From 73-13 sp035556075 (lineage in GTDB: Bacteria; Actinomycetota; Actinomycetes; Actinomycetales; Microbacteriaceae), in contig DATMFQ010000050.1 in the NCBI GenBank assembly GCA_035556075.1, forward strand, positions 1-63,961: DNA of 63,961 nt. Reading direction: 5' to 3'. The stretch's first letter is position 1; every line of letters starts with the position of its first letter. A program made the translations under genes and the position numbers. Below the pieces are notes generated by a model. It was not told where the DNA came from. It did no database searches and was given only the letters and a program-made list of their open reading frames with translations. Positions 23,326 through 31,362 of the stretch are shown in pieces.

Positions 23326-23344
23326 GCCGTCCTCCGGTCAATGG

Positions 23345-23350
23345 TTAACT
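23345..23350 (+). promoter_or_regulatory. -10 box TTAACT of the NatAB-like operon
   Basis: TTAACT lies 6 nt before the GTG start at 23357, a leaderless arrangement. It marks a new transcription unit after the flavoprotein gene. Confidence 0.45.
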
Positions 23351-23356
23351 TGACCG

Positions 23357-24100
23357 GTGACGACGACCCCACCACTCGTCGAGGTCCGCGACTTCCGGAT
23401 GACCTTCGGCGCCACACCCGTCATTGACCGACTCGATTTCGAGGTGCGTGCGGGGGAGACCTTCGGGCTCCTTGGCTCGAACGGCTCGGGGAAGACGACG
23501 ACGCTGCGTGCCCTCCTCGGTCTGCTGACCGCCACCGCTGGCACGCTCCACATCAAGGGCGAGCCATACCGCCCCGGCCGGGTCCGGGTCGGCTATCTGC
23601 CCGAGGAGCGCGGCCTCTACAAGCGCGAGTCGGTGCTCGACGTCATGACGTACTTCGGGCGGCTCAAGGGCCTGCGTCATGATGCGGCCGACACCTGGTC
23701 GCGCGCCTGGCTCGAGCAGATGGATCTCGCCGACAAGGGACGTACCTCGCTCGGCAAACTCTCCGGTGGCCAGCAGCAGAAGGTGCAGCTCGGGGTGACC
23801 ATCATGGACGACCCGGAGCTGCTCATCCTCGATGAGCCGACGAAGGGCTTCGACCCTGTCAATCAGCAGCTGCTCATGGACATCATCGCCGACCAGCAGG
23901 CCAAGGGCACGACGCTCGTGCTCGTGAGCCACGACATGCACCAGGTGCAGCGGCTCGCCGACCGCGCGCTGCTGCTCAAGGACGGTGTCGCGCGCGCCTA
24001 TGGCACGATCGACGACATCCGCGCCGAGTTCGGCGGCCGCTCACTGCACGAGGTCTTCCTGGAGATCTATACGAATGCGTCGGCTGGGAAGGTCGCCTGA
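23357..24100 (+). CDS. ABC transporter ATP-binding protein (NatA-like)
   Basis: ATPase subunit of an ABC-2 type exporter. The 247-residue protein has Walker A GLLGSNGSGKTTTLRAL, the signature LSGGQQQKVQLG, Walker B LLILDEPTKGFDP and the H-loop in LVLVSHDMHQVQ, so it is complete. A C-terminal segment (YGTIDDIRAEFGGRSLHEVFLEIY) is typical of NatA-like exporters. It overlaps the permease gene by one base (TGATG). Confidence 0.92.
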   Translation: MTTTPPLVEVRDFRMTFGATPVIDRLDFEVRAGETFGLLGSNGSGKTTTLRALLGLLTATAGTLHIKGEPYRPGRVRVGYLPEERGLYKRESVLDVMTYFGRLKGLRHDAADTWSRAWLEQMDLADKGRTSLGKLSGGQQQKVQLGVTIMDDPELLILDEPTKGFDPVNQQLLMDIIADQQAKGTTLVLVSHDMHQVQRLADRALLLKDGVARAYGTIDDIRAEFGGRSLHEVFLEIYTNASAGKVA

Positions 24101-25317
24101 TGTCCACCTTCCGCACGGTCCTCGGATTCGAGATCGCCAGGACGCTGAAGAAGAAGTCGTTCTGGATCGGCGCGCTCGCCGTCCCCATCCTCGTCGTGGC
24201 GATCGCCGCGGTGCAGTTCCTCAGCGCACAGAGCGCGCAGGACACGAGCCAGGCGCAGGCGGAGCAGGCCTTCGACTGGGTGTACGTCGATGACAGCCAG
24301 CTCATCGTCCCCGAGATCGCCGCGGCTGCCGGTGGCGCGCCCGTCGACACGGTCGCCGAGGGCGAGGCGAGCTTCCAGGCGGGCGAGGTCGCCGCATTCG
24401 TCCACTACCCGGCCGATCCGACGACCGAGCCGATTGTCGTGGCGGGTGCCCACGAGGGCGTCTTCGCGGACAACCGCTACGGCAGCGTCGCGAGCACGGT
24501 GCTGTCGGCGAGCGCACGGGCGGCCGTCGGCTCCGACGAGCTCGTGTCGATCGCGCAGGGCGGTTTCCAGGTCGAGACGACGACCTACCTCGCCGACGGC
24601 ACTGTCTCCTCAGCGCTGCAGGCGCTGCCGGTCGGCATCCTCATGCTCGTGCTGTTCTTCCTCGTTGTCGTGCTGCTCGGCAATCCCGTGCTCATCGCCA
24701 CGACGGAGGAGAAGGAGAATCGGGTCGCCGAGATCCTGCTGACCACCGCGAAACCGAACTCGGTGATCGCGGCGAAGCTCGTGGCGCTGTGCGTCATCGC
24801 CCTCGCCCAGATCGCGGTCGTCGTCGCCCCCATCGCGATCGGCTGGCTGCTCTTCCGCGAGCAACTGCAGTTCGGTGAGATCGACCTGAGCACCCTCGTC
24901 TTCGAACCGCAGATGATCATCATCGGGCTGCTCATCCTGCTGAGCGCCGCGGCCCTCTACATCGCGAGCCTCGCAGCCGTCGGCGCCTCCGCCCCGAGCG
25001 CGAAGGAAGCGGGCGGCTTCAGCTTCGCGGCGATCTTCGTGCCGCTCGTGCCGCTCTACCTCATCGCGATGATCATGTCGACGCCGGAGGCACCGCTCGT
25101 CCAGTTCCTCACGTACTTCCCGTTCACCGCGGGCACGACCGCGCTCGTGCGCAACGCATTCGGCGGGCTCGAGCTCTGGGAGGGGCTCCTCGTCGTCGCG
25201 GTGCTCGCGCTGAGCGCCGTGATCGCACTGCAACTGACGACGCGGATCTTCCGCCGCGGCGCCCTGCAGTACGATCGCGCCCTGAGTTGGCGCGAGATTG
25301 TTGGTCGCCGCGGTTGA
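24100..25317 (+). CDS. ABC-2 type permease (NatB-like)
   Basis: Membrane partner of the preceding ATPase. The 405-residue protein has a first helix at about 22-44, an external domain of about 140 residues, then five or six helices from about residue 167. Characteristic is NPVLIATTEEKENRVAEILLTT between helices. NatAB systems export Na+ in Bacillus, but many relatives export peptides or drugs, so the substrate is open. Confidence 0.88.
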   Translation: MSTFRTVLGFEIARTLKKKSFWIGALAVPILVVAIAAVQFLSAQSAQDTSQAQAEQAFDWVYVDDSQLIVPEIAAAAGGAPVDTVAEGEASFQAGEVAAFVHYPADPTTEPIVVAGAHEGVFADNRYGSVASTVLSASARAAVGSDELVSIAQGGFQVETTTYLADGTVSSALQALPVGILMLVLFFLVVVLLGNPVLIATTEEKENRVAEILLTTAKPNSVIAAKLVALCVIALAQIAVVVAPIAIGWLLFREQLQFGEIDLSTLVFEPQMIIIGLLILLSAAALYIASLAAVGASAPSAKEAGGFSFAAIFVPLVPLYLIAMIMSTPEAPLVQFLTYFPFTAGTTALVRNAFGGLELWEGLLVVAVLALSAVIALQLTTRIFRRGALQYDRALSWREIVGRRG

Positions 25318-25395
25318 GGTCTCGGGTGCGCCACGCAGGGCCCAGGCACTACGCTTGATGGACGGATCGCGCACATCCCCCCAAAGGAGCACACG

Positions 25396-25635
25396 ATGAA
25401 CGCACTCAGGGCACTCGGCTGGATCGCCGTCGGCGTGGCGGTGGGCTTTGTCGTCGCACACCAGGTCTCCCGGACGGAGCAGGGCCGACGATTCTTCGAC
25501 GAGGTCGACTCGAAGGCGAAGGAGTTCGGCGCGGCGGTCGTCGACGGCTACAAGTCGCGCGAGGCAGAGCTGCGTGCGGCCGTCGCCGAGGCGGAAGAGG
25601 TCATCGCGGACCTCGCCAAGCGCGCGAAGGGCTGA
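25396..25635 (+). CDS. small membrane protein upstream of alaS (79 aa)
   Basis: The protein has one N-terminal membrane helix (about 6-22, LGWIAVGVAVGFVVAHQ) and a charged helical tail resembling YtxH-like proteins. A strong AAAGGAG lies 6 nt before the ATG. It sits 10 bp before alaS, where Actinobacteria often have a small protein of this type. Function unknown. Confidence 0.7.
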   Translation: MNALRALGWIAVGVAVGFVVAHQVSRTEQGRRFFDEVDSKAKEFGAAVVDGYKSREAELRAAVAEAEEVIADLAKRAKG

Positions 25636-25645
25636 GCCCACTCGG

Positions 25646-28309
25646 ATGCGCACCGCAGAGATCCGCGACCGCTGGCTCACCTACTTCGGCGGACGCGGAC
25701 ACACCGTCGTGCCGTCGGCATCGCTGGTCAGCGACGACCCGACGGTCATGTTCACCATCGCCGGCATGGTCCCGTTCATTCCGTACCTCACGGGTGTCGT
25801 CCCCGCGCCGTACCCGCGCGCGACGAGCGTGCAGAAGTGCATTCGAACCAATGACATCGAGGAGGTCGGTCGCACCGCGCGCCACGGCACGTTCTTCCAG
25901 ATGAATGGGAACTTCTCCTTCGGCGACTACTTCAAAGAGGGCGCGATCGCCTACGCCTGGGAGCTGCTGACGACATCGGAGTCTGACGGTGGGCTCGGCT
26001 TCGCCGAGCGGGACCTGTGGGTCACGGTCTACGAGGACGATGACGAGGCGATCCAGCTGTGGAAGCGCGTCGCCGGACTGCCGGACCACCGCATTCAGCG
26101 ACTCGGCAAGGCCGACAACTACTGGTCGACCGGGCAGCCGGGACCCGCCGGTCCCTGCTCGGAGATCTACTTCGACCGCGGGCCCGCCTACGGGGCAGAC
26201 GGGGGGCCGGCCGTCGATGACGACCGATTCCTCGAGATCTGGAACCTCGTGTTCATGCAGTATCAGGTCGCCGACGTCCGGTCGAAGACCGAGTTCCGCG
26301 TCGTCGGCGAGTTGCCGAAGAAGAACATCGACACCGGCATGGGCCTCGAGCGCGTCGCCTTCATCAAGCAGGGCGTCGAGAACATGTACGAGATCGATCA
26401 GGTGCGCCCCGTCATCGACCGTGCTGCTGAGCTGAGCGGTCGCCGCTACGGCGCCGACCAGGCGGATGACGTGCGGTTCCGCGTCATCGCCGATCACATC
26501 CGCTCCTCGCTCATGCTCATGTCGGACGGTGTCGTCCCGGGCAACGAGGGCGGCAGCTACATCCTGCGTCGACTGCTGCGCCGCTCCGTGCGCGCGATGC
26601 GGCTGCTCGGCGTCGAGGAGCCCGTCTTCCGCGAGCTCTTTGGCGCCTCGCGGGACGCGATGCAGTCCGCCTACCCCGAGGTCGCCAGTGGGTACGACCG
26701 CATCGAGCGACTCGCCCTCGCGGAGGAGGACGCGTTTTTGCGCACCCTCGCGAGCGGATCGACGATCCTCGACCAGGCGATCTCGACGACGAAGGCGGCC
26801 GGCGCGGCCCAGCTGCGCAGCGACACCGCCTTCCAGCTCCACGACACCTACGGCTTCCCGATCGACCTCACGCTCGAGATCGCCGAGGAGGCGGGGCTCA
26901 CGATCGACCGGGCCGGATTCGACGCGCTCATGGAGCGGCAGCGGCAGACCGCGAAGGCCGACGCGAAGGCCAAGAAGGGTCGGCTCGCGGACCTCGGCGT
27001 CTACCGTGAGTACCGCGCCGAAGGCGAGACCGCATTCCTCGGCTATGAGCACCTCACCGCCGAGAGCCGTGTCCTCGGCCTCATCGTCGATGGCGTGTCG
27101 GTGCCGGTCGCCCGGGCCGGTGCGACCGCGGAGGTCATCCTCGCCGAGACGACGCTGTACGCCGAGTCAGGTGGGCAGCGCGCCGACACCGGCACCATCG
27201 TCGGTGCCGGCTACGAGCTCGACGTCATCGACGTGCAGCGGCCCGTCGCCGGACTCATCTCGCACACGGTCGAGGTCCGCACCGGTGAGGTCGCCGTCGG
27301 TGACGCGGCCACGACGATCGTCGACCACGGGTACCGCCGCGGGGCGAATCGCGCCCACTCGGCAACGCACCTCGTGCACGCCGCGCTGCGGCAGATCCTC
27401 GGTCGCGAGGCGAGCCAGGCCGGCTCCTACAACGAAGCCGGCTACCTGCGGCTCGACTACTCGTGGACGCAGGCGCTCAGCCAAGAGACCCGCTCGGAGA
27501 TCGAGGATGTCGCCAATCGAGCGATCCACGACGATCTCGAGGTGTCGACGCAACTGCTGCCGATCGACGAGGCGCGGGCCCTTGGGGCCATGGCACTTTT
27601 CGGCGAGAAGTATGGCGATGTCGTGCGGGTCGTCCGCATCGGCGACGGGGACTGGTCCCTCGAGCTGTGCGCCGGGACGCACGTCGCGCGCTCCTCGGAC
27701 ATCGGCCTGATCGACCTCGTCGCGGAGTCCTCGGTCGGATCGGGCGCGCGGCGTGTCGAGGCGCTCGTCGGGGGCCGTGCATTCGACGCACTCCGGAGCG
27801 AGCGTGCGCTCGTCGCCCAGCTGAGCCAGGAGCTCAAGACTCCGCGCGAGCGGCTCGCCGAGCGGGTCAGTGAGCTCGTCACGAGCCTCAAGGCCGCCGA
27901 GCGCCGCATCGCCGCCTTCGAGGCGGCCGCGTTGCGTGAACGGGTGCCGGAGCTCGCCGCGAAGGGGGCTGCCGTCGGGGGCGTCACACTCGTCGCGGAA
28001 TCGCTCGGCACGCTCGGCTCGGCCGACGAGCTGCGCACGCTCGTCACTCAGGTGCGGGAGCGGCTGCAGGACACCGCGGCGGTCGTCGCGCTCGCCGCCG
28101 TGACGGGGGAGCGCCCGACCGTCATCGTCGCGACCACGTTGGCCGCGCGCGAGCTGGGCGCGAAGGCCGGCGCACTCGTGCGCGTCGCCTCGCAGGCACT
28201 CGGCGGCGGCGGCGGCGGCAAGGACGATCTGGCGCAGGGCGGCGGCACTGACCCGGCGGGGATTCCCGCGGCCTTCGAGGCGGTCGCGGCCGCGCTCCGG
28301 GGCGCCTGA
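25646..28309 (+). CDS. alaS: alanine--tRNA ligase
   Basis: Charges tRNA-Ala and edits mischarged Ser and Gly. The 887-residue protein has the class II core from the N-terminus (MRTAEIRDRWLTYFGGRGHT), GLERVAF, and the editing domain with the zinc motif HSATHLVHAAL plus CAGTHVARSSDIG. The C-terminal DHHA1 domain ends in a glycine-rich GGGGGGKDD stretch. ATG 25646 starts the canonical sequence. Confidence 0.97.
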   Translation: MRTAEIRDRWLTYFGGRGHTVVPSASLVSDDPTVMFTIAGMVPFIPYLTGVVPAPYPRATSVQKCIRTNDIEEVGRTARHGTFFQMNGNFSFGDYFKEGAIAYAWELLTTSESDGGLGFAERDLWVTVYEDDDEAIQLWKRVAGLPDHRIQRLGKADNYWSTGQPGPAGPCSEIYFDRGPAYGADGGPAVDDDRFLEIWNLVFMQYQVADVRSKTEFRVVGELPKKNIDTGMGLERVAFIKQGVENMYEIDQVRPVIDRAAELSGRRYGADQADDVRFRVIADHIRSSLMLMSDGVVPGNEGGSYILRRLLRRSVRAMRLLGVEEPVFRELFGASRDAMQSAYPEVASGYDRIERLALAEEDAFLRTLASGSTILDQAISTTKAAGAAQLRSDTAFQLHDTYGFPIDLTLEIAEEAGLTIDRAGFDALMERQRQTAKADAKAKKGRLADLGVYREYRAEGETAFLGYEHLTAESRVLGLIVDGVSVPVARAGATAEVILAETTLYAESGGQRADTGTIVGAGYELDVIDVQRPVAGLISHTVEVRTGEVAVGDAATTIVDHGYRRGANRAHSATHLVHAALRQILGREASQAGSYNEAGYLRLDYSWTQALSQETRSEIEDVANRAIHDDLEVSTQLLPIDEARALGAMALFGEKYGDVVRVVRIGDGDWSLELCAGTHVARSSDIGLIDLVAESSVGSGARRVEALVGGRAFDALRSERALVAQLSQELKTPRERLAERVSELVTSLKAAERRIAAFEAAALRERVPELAAKGAAVGGVTLVAESLGTLGSADELRTLVTQVRERLQDTAAVVALAAVTGERPTVIVATTLAARELGAKAGALVRVASQALGGGGGGKDDLAQGGGTDPAGIPAAFEAVAAALRGA

Positions 28310-28316
28310 GCGCACC

Positions 28317-28775
28317 ATGCGTGACGGGGTGCGCCTCGCGCTCGACGTCGGGACCGTGCGGATCGGTGTCGCGCGCTCCGACCGGCACGCGATGCTCGCT
28401 TCACCGCTCGAGACCATCCGGCGCGGCGACGGTGACGCCGCGCGGGTGCTCGAGCTGGTCGCCGAGCACGATGCGATCGAGCTGTACGTCGGTCTGCCGC
28501 GCGCCTTGTCCGGGCGCACGACCGCATCGACGCAGGATGCGATCGGCTTCGCCCGGGGGCTGGTGGCGGCGCTCGGGGATGATCGGGTGCGATTCGTCGA
28601 TGAGCGGCTGACGACCGTGAGCGCGGCCGGGCAGCTCCACGCCGTGGGCAAGAATGCGAAACGCCAGCGGCAAGTCATCGATCAGGTGGCCGCCACTATC
28701 ATTCTGGAAGCCGCGCTCGACTCAGAGCGTCGCACCGGCATCCAGCCGGGCATCCCGGTGTCCGCGATCGGATAG
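28317..28775 (+). CDS. ruvX: Holliday junction resolvase-like protein YqgF/RuvX
   Basis: RNase H-fold protein implicated in 16S rRNA pre-processing and once proposed as a resolvase. The 152 residues show LALDVGTVRIGVARSD (first Asp), ELYVGLPRALSGR, and FVDERLTTVSA with the conserved Glu. The C-terminal Asp lies in RQVIDQVAATIILEAAL. It follows alaS by 7 bp and precedes mltG, the usual actinobacterial order. Confidence 0.93.
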   Translation: MRDGVRLALDVGTVRIGVARSDRHAMLASPLETIRRGDGDAARVLELVAEHDAIELYVGLPRALSGRTTASTQDAIGFARGLVAALGDDRVRFVDERLTTVSAAGQLHAVGKNAKRQRQVIDQVAATIILEAALDSERRTGIQPGIPVSAIG

Positions 28776-28809
28776 CGGCACCAGGACCAACGACAGGAGA
28801 CGGCACCGC

Positions 28810-30531
28810 ATGGCGAAGGACGGCGGCTGGGAGGATCTGTTCTCCCCGCTCAACGATGACGAGGCGATGCCGCCGCTGCTCGGTGAGACCGGCTCGGTAC
28901 CGACCCTCTTCCCCGACCTCCCCGATCCCGTGCTCGAGGCCACCCCCCTCGACCCCGCTGCGCCTTCGCCGTCCGTGGCCGAACCCGAGCCGCCCGCGCC
29001 GCCGGCCACCCCGGCCACCCCGGCCACCCCGGCCGAACCCGAGCCACCCGCCCCTGCTGCTCCGGACGCGCCTGCCGGTCCGGTAGCGCCGTCGGGGGAT
29101 GCTGTCGCGACCGGCGGTCTCACCCGCCGAGAGCTGCGCGAGCGCCGCGCCGCGGCGGCCGCCACTGGATCCGTCGAGTCGGTGGCACAGCCCGCCACCG
29201 AGCCGTTCACCCCGGTGTTCGAGACACCGACGGATCCCGAGCCGGAGGCCGCTGCGTGGGACCCCGCGCCCGAGCTCGAGCCTGAGCCCACCCGCCCCCC
29301 GGTCGTCGATGCGCCGACGATCCCCGTGTCCTACGACGCCGTCCCGCCGACCGCGGGCGGTGGCGGTGGCGAACCGCCCCGGCAGGGCCCGGGCGGCGGT
29401 TTCCCGATCCCGCTCGACCCGCCGCCACCAGCGAAGCGGCGCATCGGCCTGCGCTGGCTCGCGTGGTTCATCCCCGTGGTCCTCGTGCTCGGTGGGCTCA
29501 CCGCGGGCGCCGTCTACGCCTGGCAGAACCACGAGGACCAGGTCCGTGAGCTCCTCGGCATGGAGATCCCCAACGACTACGACGGCACCGGCAACGGCGA
29601 AGAGGTCATCGTCACGATCAACCAGGGCGACACCGGCACCGTCATCGCGCGCAAGCTGCACGACGCCGGGGTCACGATGACCTGGGATGCCTTCTACAAC
29701 CTGCTGCTCGAGCTGGCCAATTCCGGTGGCGAGCCGACCATCCAGTTCGGCAACTTCCGGCTTGAGAAGGAGATGAGCGCGCAGGCCGCGCTCAGCGCAC
29801 TCCTCGATCCGGCGAACAAGATCACGAACAACCTCTACATCCCCGAGGGCATCTATCTCTTCCAGGTGCTCGACATCATCTCGACGACACTCGACGTGCC
29901 GATCGAGGAGGTGCAGGCGGCGGCCGCCGACCCGGCGCAGTACGGCGCGGCCAACCCGGCCGGCACGCTCGAGGGGTACCTCGCCCCGGACACCTACCAC
30001 CTCGACGGCACGGAGGACGTCACCTCGATCCTGCAGCGCCTCGTCGATGCGACCTTCGCGCGGCTCGACGCGCTCGGCGTCGCCCCGGAGGACCGGCACC
30101 GCATCCTCACCATGGCGTCGGTCGTGCAGCGCGAGTCCGGGCCCGCCGCGGGAGATCCGGCGAAGGTCGCCCGCGTCTTCTACAACCGCCTCGACCAGGA
30201 CATGCTGTGGCAGTCGGACGCGACGGTCTCCTACGGCGCGGGCAACTTCACCTCGATCTGGAACACGTCCGCGATGCTCGACGACCCGTCGAACCCGTAC
30301 AACACCTATGTGCACAAGGGCTACCCGCTCGGGCCGATCGCCGCACCGAGCGAGCTCGCGATCGAGGCCGCGGTCGCACCGGCGGAGGGACCGTGGCTGT
30401 TCTTCGTGCCGGTGAACCTGCGCACCGGCGAGACACACTTCTCCGAGACGGCCGATGAGCATGAGGCCTATGTCGACGTGCTGCGCGAGTGGTGCAACGC
30501 GAGCGACGAGAACGCCTCCTACTGCCGCTAA
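28810..30531 (+). CDS. mltG: endolytic murein transglycosylase MltG
   Basis: Predicted to cut nascent glycan strands and so set their length. The 573-residue protein has a long Pro/Ala/Glu-rich cytoplasmic region (about 30-210), one membrane helix (about 215-238) and an external YceG domain. Conserved features are IPEGIYLFQVLDII, GTLEGYLAPDTYHL and MASVVQRESG, which holds the catalytic Glu. The Pro-rich part includes four 9-bp tandem units. AGGAGA precedes the ATG. Confidence 0.93.
   Translation: MAKDGGWEDLFSPLNDDEAMPPLLGETGSVPTLFPDLPDPVLEATPLDPAAPSPSVAEPEPPAPPATPATPATPAEPEPPAPAAPDAPAGPVAPSGDAVATGGLTRRELRERRAAAAATGSVESVAQPATEPFTPVFETPTDPEPEAAAWDPAPELEPEPTRPPVVDAPTIPVSYDAVPPTAGGGGGEPPRQGPGGGFPIPLDPPPPAKRRIGLRWLAWFIPVVLVLGGLTAGAVYAWQNHEDQVRELLGMEIPNDYDGTGNGEEVIVTINQGDTGTVIARKLHDAGVTMTWDAFYNLLLELANSGGEPTIQFGNFRLEKEMSAQAALSALLDPANKITNNLYIPEGIYLFQVLDIISTTLDVPIEEVQAAAADPAQYGAANPAGTLEGYLAPDTYHLDGTEDVTSILQRLVDATFARLDALGVAPEDRHRILTMASVVQRESGPAAGDPAKVARVFYNRLDQDMLWQSDATVSYGAGNFTSIWNTSAMLDDPSNPYNTYVHKGYPLGPIAAPSELAIEAAVAPAEGPWLFFVPVNLRTGETHFSETADEHEAYVDVLREWCNASDENASYCR
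29002..29037 (+). repeat. 9-bp tandem repeat in mltG
   Basis: Three exact copies of CCGGCCACC and a fourth imperfect copy encode an Ala-Thr-Pro run in the Pro-rich cytoplasmic segment of MltG. Slippage could change the length without a frameshift. Confidence 0.85.
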
Positions 30532-30539
30532 GGAGCATC

Positions 30540-31361
30540 GTGACCCCGCGCACTCGTCTCGGCGTCCTCGGGCGTCCGATCGCGCATTCGCGGTCGCCGC
30601 AACTGCACCTGGCGGCGTACCGCGTGCTCGGACTCGACTGGGAGTACGACCGCTACGACGTCGGCCCCGGCGAGCTCGCGGGGTGGGTCGGGGGGCTCGG
30701 GCCCGACTGGCGGGGACTCAGCATCACGATGCCGCTCAAGTCGGAGGCGATGGCACTCGCCGCCTGGCACTCGCCGGCGGCCGAGGCGACCGGCTCCGTC
30801 AACACGCTCGTGCTGCGTGACGGCACGATCCGTGGGCACAACACCGACGTCTACGGCATCGTCCAGGCACTCTGGCAGCAGGGCGTCACCGAAGTGCGCC
30901 GGGTGCATGTCCTGGGCGCCGGCGCGACCGCCACCTCGGTCCTTGCCGCCGCCGCGCAGCTCGGCGCCACCCGCGCGACCGTCGCCGCGCGGCGACCCGA
31001 GCAACTCGCCGATCTGGCCCGAGTCTCGAGCGCCTTCGGACTGCCCGTGGACCCGACGTCCTGGGCCGCCGCGGGGGATGCCGACCTCGTCGTCAACACG
31101 GTGCCCGGCGGCGTCACGGCGGACGTCGCCTTCCAGCCCGAGGTCATGCGCCGCGCCGCCCTCTTCGACGTCGTGTACGACCCGTGGCCCTCGCCGCTCG
31201 CCACGCGCTGGACCGACGCCGGTGGGACCGTCGCCTCCGGTCTCGACATGCTGCTCTGGCAGGCGGTGCTGCAGGTGCGGCTCTTCCTTGGCGTCGGGGA
31301 CGACGACCCGCTCCCCGATGAGGAACGCGTGCTCGCCGCGATGCAGGACGCGTTGCGCTGA
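30540..31361 (+). CDS. aroE: shikimate dehydrogenase-like protein
   Basis: Predicted to reduce 3-dehydroshikimate with NADPH. The 273-residue protein has the shikimate-binding LGRPIAHSRSPQLH, LSITMPLKSEAM with the catalytic Lys, HNTDVYG, and the nucleotide-binding VLGAGATATSVLAA. The C-terminal GLDMLLWQAVLQ supplies the conserved Gln. The GTG start has AAGGAG 4 nt upstream. It lies in the aro cluster, cut off from aroC by the ATPase gene. Confidence 0.92.
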   Translation: MTPRTRLGVLGRPIAHSRSPQLHLAAYRVLGLDWEYDRYDVGPGELAGWVGGLGPDWRGLSITMPLKSEAMALAAWHSPAAEATGSVNTLVLRDGTIRGHNTDVYGIVQALWQQGVTEVRRVHVLGAGATATSVLAAAAQLGATRATVAARRPEQLADLARVSSAFGLPVDPTSWAAAGDADLVVNTVPGGVTADVAFQPEVMRRAALFDVVYDPWPSPLATRWTDAGGTVASGLDMLLWQAVLQVRLFLGVGDDDPLPDEERVLAAMQDALR

Positions 31362-31362
31362 G

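Noticed and set aside
22111..25317. Biosynthetic gene cluster or defence island
   Set aside because: Only a flavoprotein and a two-gene exporter are present, with no biosynthetic enzymes, nucleases or mobile elements.
29002..29037. Tandem repeats considered as a CRISPR or regulatory minisatellite
   Set aside because: The 9-bp units are contiguous, lack spacers and stay in frame within a Pro-rich region of MltG; it is a coding repeat.
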